Shown here one piece after another: positions 51,251 to 59,930 of a DNA stretch of 64,000 nt; the stretch's first letter is position 1; each line of letters starts with the position of its first letter. This DNA comes from Pseudomonadota bacterium (GTDB lineage: Bacteria; Desulfobacterota; Desulfovibrionia; Desulfovibrionales; Desulfovibrionaceae), in assembly GCA_023433925.1 (NCBI GenBank), contig JAEYTO010000024.1, positions 1 through 64,000 on the forward strand. Direction: 5' to 3'. Under the pieces are notes generated by a model. It saw nothing but the letters and a program-made list of their open reading frames with translations. It did not search any database and was not told the DNA's origin. The position numbers were made by a program, and so were the translations under genes.

Positions 51251-51387
51251 GCGCGGGCAGGGCTGGATATTTCTTGAGGAATCCTCCACAATCCCGGCCG
51301 CGTGCGGTTTGACCGACACGAGGGAACGGCCGGCATGGTGCGTGCCGGGCGGGCGTGCATGGTCAGGCCAACGCGGGGAGCGGCTGC

Positions 51388-52389
51388 GTGGACGACTACT
51401 GCCTCATCTCCGAGCTGGCGCGGATGGCGGGCCTGGCCGAGAATACGGCCAGGCGCTACGTGAAGAACTTCCCGGAACGCTTTCCGGGCAAGGTCTATCG
51501 GCGCAAGATTCGCTATCCGCTCGCGGCCGTGGACACCTTGCGGCGCATCGCCGACTTGCGCGGCCAGGGGTTGAGAACCGAGGAGGTCCGGCGGCGGCTG
51601 GAGGAGCAGGAACCGGAGACCGGGGAGCGGCACGCGGGGCGGAAGACGGCCGGGACCGCCGCGCGGGACGCCAGCCCGGAACCGGCCGGGCTGCGCGCGG
51701 AGATTGAACTACTGAAAATCGGGCTTGCCGAGGCGAGCGGACTGAGCGGGCGGCTGGCCGGCGAGCAGGCCGTGCTGCGCCAAGAGACCGGCCGGCTGGC
51801 CATGGATCTGGCCGAGGAGCGGGCCAAGGCAGGACACCTCAAGGGCGAGTTGGCCTCGGCGCGTGATGCGCTGGAGCACATGGCTCGGGACCTCGGCCGG
51901 ATACGGGAGGAGAACCGCCGGCTGACGGCCCGGCTAAGCGAGATGCTGCGGGAGCGTCAGGAGCTGGAGGAGCGTCTGGATGCCCGCCTGGCCGCGCTGG
52001 AGGCCTTGCAGGGACCTTCCCCGGATTTCATGCGCCTGCCCATCGTGTTCCGCTCCGAGCAGGGCGAGTTCCTCGGCGTCTCGGACAAGCAGACCAGCCA
52101 GCATTTCAGCCTGCGCGATTTCGTCTACCTCATCCACAAGAACGCCGGCGGCCGCAAGGACGTGGACACGGCCTGGCAGCGCCTGGGCGGGGCAGGCTGG
52201 CGTCTGGTCATCCATGAAAGCGCGCCGCTCTCGGGCCGGCGCAAGAGCCACCACGTGGATGTCGAGCGCTTCACCACGCCCATCGGCAACCTCGTGGCCA
52301 GGCTCGTGGATCTGTGTTTCGACGGCCAGACCATGCCGCCCTTCCTGGTCTACGAGCTTTTCCGGCAGATCGGCCGGGATTTTTCCTGA
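51388..52389 (+). CDS. MerR-like DNA-binding protein with long coiled coil
   Basis: A 333-residue protein. The N-terminal MerR-type helix-turn-helix (about 5-60: LISELARMAGLAENTARRYV) is followed by a long Arg/Glu/Leu-rich coiled coil (about 95-205) and a folded C-terminal domain (about 210-330: MRLPIVFRSEQGEFLGVSDK). GTG 51388 follows GGGGAG at 7 nt; GTG 51355 is an alternative. It resembles chromosome-binding or cell-cycle MerR-like coiled-coil proteins, but I recognise no named member. Located between the helicase and topA. Confidence 0.75.
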   Translation: MDDYCLISELARMAGLAENTARRYVKNFPERFPGKVYRRKIRYPLAAVDTLRRIADLRGQGLRTEEVRRRLEEQEPETGERHAGRKTAGTAARDASPEPAGLRAEIELLKIGLAEASGLSGRLAGEQAVLRQETGRLAMDLAEERAKAGHLKGELASARDALEHMARDLGRIREENRRLTARLSEMLRERQELEERLDARLAALEALQGPSPDFMRLPIVFRSEQGEFLGVSDKQTSQHFSLRDFVYLIHKNAGGRKDVDTAWQRLGGAGWRLVIHESAPLSGRRKSHHVDVERFTTPIGNLVARLVDLCFDGQTMPPFLVYELFRQIGRDFS

Positions 52390-52502
52390 CATGCGGAGCT
52401 GACCGCGGCTTGTGGGAAGCGCCCTGGAAAGGCTGCGGATCGGTTGCGGATCGGCGTGGGCAACCCAGGTCGATTAACAGCCAGCTATTCCCGTGATTCC
52501 GC

Positions 52503-54827
52503 CTACCTGGCCGCTTCGTCCGGCTCCAGGTCGCGGGTGAAGCGGCAGGCCTTTTCGGGGCAGGCCACGTGCTCTCCACGCGCCTTGCTGGTCTTGATGG
52601 TCAGGATCTTGGAGCCGCATGCCGGGCAAGGCTTGGCGATGGGCCAGTCCCAGGTGGCGTAGTCGCACTTGGGGAACGTGGCGCAGGAATAGAAGACCTT
52701 GCCGCGCTTGGAGCTTTTCTCCACGAGCTGGCCCGTGCAGCCCTCGCGCGGGCAGGCCACGCCGGTGGAGAAGGGCTCGGCGTGCCGGCAGTCGGGATAG
52801 CCCGAGCAGGCGATGAAGCGGCTGCCCGTGCGCGAGCGCTTGAGCACGAGATCCTTGCCGCAGTCCGGGCACTCGCCGACCTTCTCGGCTGTGTCGTTGG
52901 GCCGGTCGATGATCTGGATTTGGCCCTGGGCGTCGCGGGTGAAGTTCTTGATGCCCTTGCAGTCCGGGTAGCCGGTGCAGCCCAGGAACTCGCCGTTCTT
53001 GCCGAAGCGGATGTTCATGGGCTTGCCGCACAGATCGCAGACGATGCCGGTTTCCAGGCCGCCCTTGACCTGGACCATCTCGTCCTTGGCTTTTTCCAGG
53101 GTCGGGTAGAAGTCGCCGGTGAAGTTCTTGAGCAGCTCCACCCAGTCGAACTTGCCGCCGGCCACGTCGTCCAGGCGCTCTTCCATGCCGGCGGTGAAGC
53201 CCACGTCCATGAGGCTCTGGAAGTGCTTGGTGAGCAGGTCCACGACCGTCACGCCAAGCTCCGAGGGCGCGAACTTCTTCTCCTCCAGCCGGGCGTAGTC
53301 GCGGTCCAGCAGGGTGGAGATGATGGCCGCGTAGGTCGAGGGGCGTCCGATGCCCTGCTCCTCCAGCTCCTTGACGAGCGAGGCCTCGGTGTAGCGCGGC
53401 GGCGGCTGGGTGAACTTCTGGTCCTTGGAGAGCTTCTTGACGTTCAGGCGCATGCCCACGTCGAGCTTGGGCAGCATGGCCGCCTTGCCCTGGGAGGGCT
53501 CCTCGCGGCCCGGCTCGTCGGTGTCCTCGACCACGCCATAGACCTTGAGGAAGCCGGGGAAGAGCACGCGCTCGCCCTTGGCGCGCCACTGGGCAATGGG
53601 TTTGGAGTCGGAGGCGGGCGCCTCGGCCGGGATGGTGTCCACGGTCACGACGGTGTCGTGGATGCGCGCGGCGGCCATCTGGGAGGCCAGGAAGCGCTGC
53701 CAGACCAGCGTGTAGAGCTTGTATTGGTCGGCGGGCAGGAATTTCTTGACCGACTCGGGCGTCACGCGCACGTCCACGGGGCGGATGGCCTCGTGGGCGT
53801 CCTGGGCCCCGGACTTGGTCTTGAAATAGCGCGGCTTGGGCGGGTAGTAGTCCGCGCCCATGGCCTCCACGATGAAGGCCTGGGCCGCCTCGCGCGCCTC
53901 GTCGGCCACGCGCACGGAGTCCGTGCGCATGTAGGTGATGAGCGCGGTGACGCCGCGCTCGCCCAGTTCCACGCCCTCGTAGAGGCGCTGGGCCGTGGAC
54001 ATGGTGCGCTTGGCCGTGAAGCCAAGGCGGCGGCTGGCGTCCTGTTGCAGGGTGGAGGTGATGAACGGCGGTCCGGGCTGGCGCTGGCGTTCCTTCTCCT
54101 CCACGGCCGAGACCACGAAGGGCCGGTCCTTGATGCGATCGTAAAGGATCTGGGCCTGCTCGCCCGAGCCCACGGCGGCCTTCTTGCCGTCGATCTTCCA
54201 CAGCTCGGCCGCGAAGGCCGGCGGTTCCTGCGCTTCGAGCAGGGCCTTGAAGACCCAGTACTCCTCGGGCCTGAAGGCTTGGCGCTCGCGCTCGCGGTCC
54301 ACGATGAGCCTAAGGGCCACGGACTGCACGCGGCCGGCGGAGATGCCGCGCTTGACCTTGGACCAGAGCAGCGGGGAGAGCTTGTAGCCCACGAGCCGGT
54401 CCAGGATGCGCCTGGCCTGCTGCGAGTTGAACAGGTTCTCGTCCAGCGGGCGCGGGTTGGCCAGGGCTTCCTTGACCGCGCGGCTGGTGATCTCGTTGAA
54501 CTGGATGCGGCTGACCTGCTTGTCCTTGTCGCCGATGAGGTGCGCCACGTGCCAGGCGATGGCCTCGCCCTCGCGGTCCGGGTCGGGCGCCAGATAGATG
54601 TTCTCGGCCTGGTCGGCCGCGGCCTTGAGCTTGGCCACGACCTTCTGCTTGCCGGGGATGACCTTGTAGTCGGGCGCGAAGCCCTTGGACTCGTCGACGC
54701 CGATCTTGTTGGCCGGCAGGTCGCGCACGTGGCCCACCGAGGCCTCGATCTGGTAGTCGCGGCCGAGGAACTTCTTGATGGTCTTCACCTTGGCCGGCGA
54801 CTCGACGATGATCAGATTCTTTGCCAT
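52503..54827 (-). CDS. topA: DNA topoisomerase I
   Basis: A 774-residue type IA topoisomerase that relaxes negative supercoils. TOPRIM begins at the N-terminus (MAKNLIIVESPAKVKTIKKF, later APDPDREGEAIAWH), the catalytic Tyr is in ITYMRTDS near 310, and the C-terminus has four Cys4-type zinc ribbons (first CDLCGK...CTGYPDC). ATG 54827 matches the conserved family start; a longer frame upstream overlaps the divergent era region. It is divergent from era with about 200 bp between. Confidence 0.95.
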   Translation of the reverse strand: MAKNLIIVESPAKVKTIKKFLGRDYQIEASVGHVRDLPANKIGVDESKGFAPDYKVIPGKQKVVAKLKAAADQAENIYLAPDPDREGEAIAWHVAHLIGDKDKQVSRIQFNEITSRAVKEALANPRPLDENLFNSQQARRILDRLVGYKLSPLLWSKVKRGISAGRVQSVALRLIVDRERERQAFRPEEYWVFKALLEAQEPPAFAAELWKIDGKKAAVGSGEQAQILYDRIKDRPFVVSAVEEKERQRQPGPPFITSTLQQDASRRLGFTAKRTMSTAQRLYEGVELGERGVTALITYMRTDSVRVADEAREAAQAFIVEAMGADYYPPKPRYFKTKSGAQDAHEAIRPVDVRVTPESVKKFLPADQYKLYTLVWQRFLASQMAAARIHDTVVTVDTIPAEAPASDSKPIAQWRAKGERVLFPGFLKVYGVVEDTDEPGREEPSQGKAAMLPKLDVGMRLNVKKLSKDQKFTQPPPRYTEASLVKELEEQGIGRPSTYAAIISTLLDRDYARLEEKKFAPSELGVTVVDLLTKHFQSLMDVGFTAGMEERLDDVAGGKFDWVELLKNFTGDFYPTLEKAKDEMVQVKGGLETGIVCDLCGKPMNIRFGKNGEFLGCTGYPDCKGIKNFTRDAQGQIQIIDRPNDTAEKVGECPDCGKDLVLKRSRTGSRFIACSGYPDCRHAEPFSTGVACPREGCTGQLVEKSSKRGKVFYSCATFPKCDYATWDWPIAKPCPACGSKILTIKTSKARGEHVACPEKACRFTRDLEPDEAAR

Positions 54828-55035
54828 GACTTGCGGTGTATAGTCATGACCAAACCCCGTGGCAAGCGCAAAAGCCAGCGGCCGCGCCTCGGGAGCCGCC
54901 CTTGGCCGGGCGGTCCGGGAGCGCGCCGGGCGGGATGTGGCGAACGGCGGCTTGCGGCGGGTGGCAAGCCGTGACACAATGCGCGACCGCTTTTCGCGGC
55001 AAGCGAACTCTAATAACGGCAGCCAAGGTGCTCCC

Positions 55036-55959
55036 ATGCATGACGCCTCCAGCCACAAGTCCGGGGTGGTGGCCCTCATCGGCCCGCCCAACGCGGGCAA
55101 ATCCACGTTCATGAACCATGTCCTGGGCCAGAAGGTGGCCATCGTCTCCCCCAAGCCGCAGACCACGCGCAACCAGATCAGCGGCATCTGGACCACGGAG
55201 CGGGGCCAGGTGATCTTCCTGGACACGCCGGGCGTGCACCAGATGAAGGGGAAGCTGAACAAGTTCCTGCTGCAATCCGCCTGGCAGGCAGTGGCCCAGG
55301 CCAGCGCGATCCTCGTGTTCCTGGACGCCGCGGCCTATGCCGGCAGGCTGGACAGGTTCGACAGGGAGATCTCTCCTCTTACCAAGGGGTTGCAAAACAC
55401 AGGCCTGCCCTTGCTGGTGGCCGTGAACAAGGTCGACAAGGTCAAGCACAAGCCAGACCTGCTCGGACTTTTGGCGCGCATCGCCGAGGTCTGGCCGGGC
55501 GCCGAGATCTTCCCCATCTCCGCGCTGACGGGCGACGGCGTGCCCGAGCTGCTGACACACGTGCTCGCCGCGCTGCCCGAGGGCCAGGCCATGTTCCCCG
55601 AGGATCAGGTCTCCACCGTGCCCATGCGCTTCATGGCCGCGGAAATCGTGCGCGAGAAGCTCTTCCTGGCCCTGCGCCAGGAGCTGCCCTACTCCACGGC
55701 CGTGGAGATCGAGCAGTGGGAAGAGGACCACGAGCGCAACCTCACGCGCATAGGCGCGGTCATTTACACGGCCAAGCCCGGCCACAAGGCCATGATCATC
55801 GGCAAGGGCGGCTCCCAGCTCAAGCAGATCGGCCAGGATGCCCGGATCGAGATCGAGGAGCTGCTGGAAGGCAAGGTTTTCCTGGAGATGTGGGTCAAGG
55901 TCAAGGAAGGCTGGACCGAGGATCCTGGCTTTTTGCGCTCCCTTGGCCTTGGCGAGTAG
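55036..55959 (+). CDS. era: Ribosome-assembly GTPase Era
   Basis: A 307-residue GTPase that binds 16S rRNA during 30S maturation. G1 GPPNAGKS at about 16-23, G3 DTPG at about 60-63, G4 NKVD near 126-129, and a C-terminal KH domain with the IIGKGGSQLKQIG motif near 250-262. ATG 55036 gives the expected N-terminus; the in-frame upstream start (54859) lies in the topA control region. It is the first gene of a rightward series leading to the yggS-type and flagellar genes. Confidence 0.95.
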   Translation: MHDASSHKSGVVALIGPPNAGKSTFMNHVLGQKVAIVSPKPQTTRNQISGIWTTERGQVIFLDTPGVHQMKGKLNKFLLQSAWQAVAQASAILVFLDAAAYAGRLDRFDREISPLTKGLQNTGLPLLVAVNKVDKVKHKPDLLGLLARIAEVWPGAEIFPISALTGDGVPELLTHVLAALPEGQAMFPEDQVSTVPMRFMAAEIVREKLFLALRQELPYSTAVEIEQWEEDHERNLTRIGAVIYTAKPGHKAMIIGKGGSQLKQIGQDARIEIEELLEGKVFLEMWVKVKEGWTEDPGFLRSLGLGE

Positions 55960-56042
55960 CGCCGTCCCCAGGGATGGAAATTTGACGCCGGTTGGCCATT
56001 GGTCGCCCGAGCCGGCGAAGCGGTTTTAGCGGACTGACGGAC

Positions 56043-56759
56043 ATGACCATAGCGCCTGAACGGATGGCGGAGCTGCGCCGAAACCTTGAAGCCGTGCGCG
56101 CCGAGATCGCCGAGGCCGCCTCGGCCGCGGGCCGGAGCCCGGCCGATGTGGACCTGCTGGCCGTGTCCAAGTTCCATCCGGCCTCGGACGTGCGCGCCCT
56201 GGCGTCCATGGGCCAGCTGGACTTCGGCGAGAGCTACGCGCAGGAGGCCCTGGCCAAGCAGGACGAGCTTGCCGACCTTGCCGATCTGGGATTGCGCTGG
56301 CATTTCATCGGCCGTCTGCAAACGAACAAGGCCCGCTTTGTGGCCGGGCGGTTCAGCCTGGTTCACTCCGTGGATTCGCTTAAGCTGGCCCAGACGTTGC
56401 ATAAGCGGGCGCAAGCCCTCCAGGCCGTGCAGGACGTGCTCGTGCAGGTCAACCTGGCGGGCGAAGGCCAGAAGGCCGGGGCGGCCGAGGACGATACGCT
56501 CCGACTGGCCGCGGAGATCATGCGCATGGATTTTCTCGGGCTGCGCGGGCTCATGCTCCTGCCGCCCCTGGAAGACGATCCCGAGCGCGCCCGGCCCTGG
56601 TTCGCCAGGCTACGCGAGTTGCGGGACGGCCTTGAGCGGGAGCTAGGCATCCGGCTTGCCCACCTGTCCATGGGCATGACCGGCGACTTCCGCCAGGCCA
56701 TCGCCGAAGGGGCGACCATGGTGCGCATCGGCACGCGCATCTTCGGCGAACGAACCTGA
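56043..56759 (+). CDS. YggS-family PLP homeostasis protein
   Basis: A 238-residue PLP-binding TIM-barrel protein of the YggS/PLPBP family, which handles free pyridoxal phosphate and affects amino-acid metabolism. The PLP lysine is in LLAVSKFHPA near 36, with FGESYAQEA near 62-70, WHFIGRLQTNKARF near 84-97 and the phosphate-binding SMGMTGDFRQAIAEGATMVRIG end. A short 9-bp tandem (GAACCTGAC x2, then degenerate copies) spans its stop codon at 56752-56787. It lies 84 bp before motA. Confidence 0.92.
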   Translation: MTIAPERMAELRRNLEAVRAEIAEAASAAGRSPADVDLLAVSKFHPASDVRALASMGQLDFGESYAQEALAKQDELADLADLGLRWHFIGRLQTNKARFVAGRFSLVHSVDSLKLAQTLHKRAQALQAVQDVLVQVNLAGEGQKAGAAEDDTLRLAAEIMRMDFLGLRGLMLLPPLEDDPERARPWFARLRELRDGLERELGIRLAHLSMGMTGDFRQAIAEGATMVRIGTRIFGERT

Positions 56760-56843
56760 CGAACCTGACGGACTTGACGGATCTGGCGAGCGTGCCGGCG
56801 CTGGCCACAAACTTCGACTCTTCAGGCAGGAAACGACAACGCC

Positions 56844-57605
56844 ATGGATCTCGCGACCATAATCGGGCTGGTACTCGCGTTTGGCCTTGTGACCGCAGGC
56901 ATCATGATGAACAGCTCGCTGCTCATCTACATCGACATCCCATCGATGGTCATTGTGGTCGGCGGCACCATCGGCGCGGCGCTGGTCAACTATCCTCTGG
57001 GCCAGATGATGAGCGTGCTCAAGGTCTGCCGCAAGACCCTCTTCGCCACGTTCGACGACCCCAAGGACATCATCAGCCGCTTCATGGACTACGCCAACCG
57101 CGCCCGCCGCGAAGGCATCCTCTCCCTTGAGCCGATCATCAGGGACATCAAGGACGAATATCTCAAGAAGGGCCTGCAACTCACGGTGGACGGCCTGGAG
57201 CCGCAGGCCATTCAGGAGATCCTGGAAACCGAGATTCACTACCTGGAGCAGCGTCACGAAACCGGCGCCGAGCTTCTCGCGGCCATGGGCGGCTACGCCC
57301 CGGCCCTGGGCATGATAGGCACGGTCATCGGCTTGGTGGCCATGCTCTCGAGCATGAACGACCCGGCGACCATCGGCCCGGCCATGGCCGTGGCGCTCAT
57401 CACAACGTTCTACGGCGCGCTCCTGGCCAACCTTGTGTTCAATCCCATGGCCGGCAAGCTCAAATTGCGCAGCAAGCAGGAGGTCCTCACCCGCGAGATG
57501 ATCCTCGAAGGCATCCTGGCCATCTCCAAGGGCGAGAACCCGCGCATCATCGAGGAGAAGCTCAACAGCTACCTCGCGCCCAACGAGCGCAAAACCCGCG
57601 AGTAG
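56844..57605 (+). CDS. motA: Flagellar motor stator protein MotA
   Basis: A 253-residue inner-membrane stator subunit with four transmembrane helices (about 1-22, 30-52, 150-170, 180-202). The cytoplasmic loop carries basic and acidic residues expected to contact FliG, and PALGMIGTVIGLVAM holds the conserved proline region. With MotB it forms the H+ or Na+ channel that drives rotation. ATG 56844 follows a GGAA-type site. First gene of the motility operon. Confidence 0.93.
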   Translation: MDLATIIGLVLAFGLVTAGIMMNSSLLIYIDIPSMVIVVGGTIGAALVNYPLGQMMSVLKVCRKTLFATFDDPKDIISRFMDYANRARREGILSLEPIIRDIKDEYLKKGLQLTVDGLEPQAIQEILETEIHYLEQRHETGAELLAAMGGYAPALGMIGTVIGLVAMLSSMNDPATIGPAMAVALITTFYGALLANLVFNPMAGKLKLRSKQEVLTREMILEGILAISKGENPRIIEEKLNSYLAPNERKTRE

Positions 57606-57624
57606 CAGCCTCGGAGCGCGATTC

Positions 57625-58476
57625 ATGCCAAGACGCGAGAAGAAGCGGCGGTCCGCACCAAGCTCTCCGGCCTGGATGGTCACCTTCTCGGATCTCATGA
57701 CGCTTCTGCTGACCTTCTTCGTACTCCTCGTGTCCATGGCCGTCATTGACGAACAGCGCAAGCTGGTCGCCCTGGGCTCCATCGTGGGCACGTTCGGACC
57801 GACCCCGCAGACCGAGAACTACCTGGCCAAGCGCGACGAACGCGTAAGCCGCGAGGTCGGGCCCATGAACGATGTCAATGACCTGGAGCTTCTCAAACCC
57901 CTGCTCTACGAGGACGCGCGAGACGACATCCGCTTCATGGAGAACAGGCTCATCCAGATCGTGTCCATCAGCACGGACGTGCTTTTCGAATCGGGACAGA
58001 CAAAGCTTTCTCCCCGAGGCCAGGAAATCGCCGGCCTTATCGCGCCCGTGCTGCGCGATCTGCCGCATCCGCTGCTGCTCGCCGGCCATGCCTCCACGCT
58101 ACGCGACGAGCTTGGCGCCAGATATCTGGACTACAAGCCCAGGGAGAGCGAGCTCGCTCCGAGCTGGGAAATATCCCTGGAGCGAGCCATGGCCATGTAC
58201 CAGGCGCTGCTGAGCCATGGCGTGCCGCCCGAACGCATGCGTGTCGAGGGTTTTGGCGATACCCGCCCCAGATACGGCGATGCGAGCGAATCCGAGCGGC
58301 GCATGAACAGGCGCGTGGACATCGTGCTCGACAAGCGCGGAGCGCCCGACAGCGGCAGGATCAGCGAGCGTGTCACAAGGGAGAAGCCCAAGGAACACAT
58401 GGATCACCAGGGCTTTCGTTTCGATTATGACAACCAGTCCGAGCCGAGCCGCCGTGTGCGGCCCACCCAGGAATAG
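57625..58476 (+). CDS. motB: MotB-type stator protein (first copy)
   Basis: A 283-residue protein. The single transmembrane helix (about 17-38) contains the ion-binding Asp in WMVTFSDLMTLLLTFFVLL (about residue 23). A periplasmic OmpA/Pal domain (about 115-250) anchors to peptidoglycan: VLFESGQTKLSP, RVEGFGDTRPRYGD, RRVDIVL. It lies 19 bp after motA. A second MotB-like gene follows 3 bp later. Confidence 0.92.
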   Translation: MPRREKKRRSAPSSPAWMVTFSDLMTLLLTFFVLLVSMAVIDEQRKLVALGSIVGTFGPTPQTENYLAKRDERVSREVGPMNDVNDLELLKPLLYEDARDDIRFMENRLIQIVSISTDVLFESGQTKLSPRGQEIAGLIAPVLRDLPHPLLLAGHASTLRDELGARYLDYKPRESELAPSWEISLERAMAMYQALLSHGVPPERMRVEGFGDTRPRYGDASESERRMNRRVDIVLDKRGAPDSGRISERVTREKPKEHMDHQGFRFDYDNQSEPSRRVRPTQE

Positions 58477-58479
58477 GCC

Positions 58480-59211
58480 ATGCCCAGGCCCAGCAAGCGC
58501 GACGGAGGCAGGTCTCTCAAGGATGCCTGGATGGTCACCTTCTCGGACCTCATGACGCTCCTGCTTACCTTCTTCGTGCTCCTTTTGAGCATGTCCTCCA
58601 TGGACAGAAGCTTCCTGTCCAGGGTCACGGTCTTCGCCTCGGACGTGAGCCTCATGACCGAACGCTCGGCTGGACGCATCCCGACCACCATGCAGATCGT
58701 CATCGAGCTCCTGGAGAACCCGCGCGAGGCCGTGCGCAAGCAGCAGCGCATCAAGGATCTGCTCTTTCCCGATGACGTCATGCCGAGCGACATCGATCGC
58801 GCGACTCTGGACGAGAATTTGCAAATACTCGCCCGCGATGACGGCGTGGTGCTGGTCCTTTCCGACAAGCTTCTGTTCGAGACGGGCCAGACCACGCTCA
58901 AGCCGTCGGCCATGCCCATCCTGGAGCGCATAGGCGACGTGCTCTCGTTCATGACCGCGCCGGTGAACGTGTCCGGCCATTCCGACGCGGTGGGCGGTCG
59001 TGGCGAGGGGAATTACGCGCTTTCGGAGAAGCGCGCGCTCGGCGTGCTCGGACTCTTCGTTCGCTTCGGGCTGGACAGTCGCAGGCTCACGGTTTCGGCC
59101 TACGGGCCGGACCAGCCCTTGGTCGAAGGGGAGGGCCCGGCGGCTTGGAACAAGAACAGGCGCGTGGAGATCTTGGTCAAGACCACGCCTTCCGTAGGCG
59201 CATACTCATAA
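58480..59211 (+). CDS. MotB-type stator protein (second copy)
   Basis: A 243-residue paralogue of the preceding gene with the same N-terminal WMVTFSDLMTLLLTFFVLL helix (ion-binding Asp about 19) and OmpA domain (LLFETGQTTLKP, VSGHSDAVGG, RRVEILVK). The linker and the OmpA loop differ, so it is not a recent duplicate. Two MotB-like genes after one motA may give alternative stators or a mixed one. fliL follows 16 bp downstream. Confidence 0.92.
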   Translation: MPRPSKRDGGRSLKDAWMVTFSDLMTLLLTFFVLLLSMSSMDRSFLSRVTVFASDVSLMTERSAGRIPTTMQIVIELLENPREAVRKQQRIKDLLFPDDVMPSDIDRATLDENLQILARDDGVVLVLSDKLLFETGQTTLKPSAMPILERIGDVLSFMTAPVNVSGHSDAVGGRGEGNYALSEKRALGVLGLFVRFGLDSRRLTVSAYGPDQPLVEGEGPAAWNKNRRVEILVKTTPSVGAYS

Positions 59212-59227
59212 GACAAGGAGTTCCGAA

Positions 59228-59752
59228 GTGGCAGACGAAGCCGTGGAAAGGCAAGCTGAAGCCAAAAAAAAGTCCGGGCTCGCCAGATGGGGCATACTGG
59301 CCGTCATACTGCTGGCCCTCGGCGCGGCCGGCTGGTTCGCCTGGGACCTCTATATCAAGGAAAAGCTGCTGGGCGGAGCGCCGGTCGTTGATCCGGCCGC
59401 CGAGCAGGGCCAGGAAGGCAAGCCCATCGGGCCTGCCCTGGCCACCGGCACCGAGCAGCTCGTGTCCCTGCCGACTTTCATCGTCAACCTGGCCGATCCC
59501 CTGGGCCGCCGCTACCTGAAGATCACCATGGACGTGGAGGTGATCAACGAGAGCAGCGCCAAGGAGCTGACAGCCAAGGAACCCAAGATCAGGGATGCCG
59601 TCATCCTGCTCCTGTCGAGCAAGAGCTACCAGGACCTGGCCACCATGGAGAGCAAGATCCTGCTCAAGAAGGAAGTGGCCGAGCGGCTCAACCAGGCCCT
59701 GGGCGGGCCCAAGGTCCTGCGCGTGTACATCACGGAGATGGTGGTCCAGTAG
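59228..59752 (+). CDS. fliL: Flagellar basal-body-associated protein FliL
   Basis: A 174-residue single-pass inner-membrane protein (TM about 20-42), with an N-terminal Lys-rich cytoplasmic part and a periplasmic domain containing LPTFIVNLADPLGRRYLKIT. FliL sits with the stators and supports torque. GTG start with AAGGAG upstream. The stop codon is the first part of the MITE-like element that separates it from fliM. Confidence 0.9.
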   Translation: MADEAVERQAEAKKKSGLARWGILAVILLALGAAGWFAWDLYIKEKLLGGAPVVDPAAEQGQEGKPIGPALATGTEQLVSLPTFIVNLADPLGRRYLKITMDVEVINESSAKELTAKEPKIRDAVILLLSSKSYQDLATMESKILLKKEVAERLNQALGGPKVLRVYITEMVVQ

Positions 59753-59876
59753 AGCAGATTGCTTTTAAGACGCCCGTTCCGGCGTTGACGGCGCAAGTGA
59801 ATTGCGCCTACGCCTACGCGGCGGCAAGCCATGCCGATGCATGGCTTGCAGAGCATTTTCAAAAGCAAAATGCTCT
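59751..59876. repeat. MITE-like inverted-repeat element between fliL and fliM
   Basis: A 126-bp segment with matching ends (AGAGCAGATTGCTTTT and AAAAGCAAAATGCTCT, imperfect inverted repeats). Inside lies a perfect 11-bp hairpin (59824-59834 with 59839-59849), and the right end forms its own stem (59850-59859 with 59867-59876). It has no coding capacity and interrupts an otherwise compact operon. Confidence 0.55.
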
Positions 59877-59930
59877 AATCGTAAACCAAGCATCGATCGG
59901 GCGGCATGTCCGGCCCAAGGTTGCCCGCAC

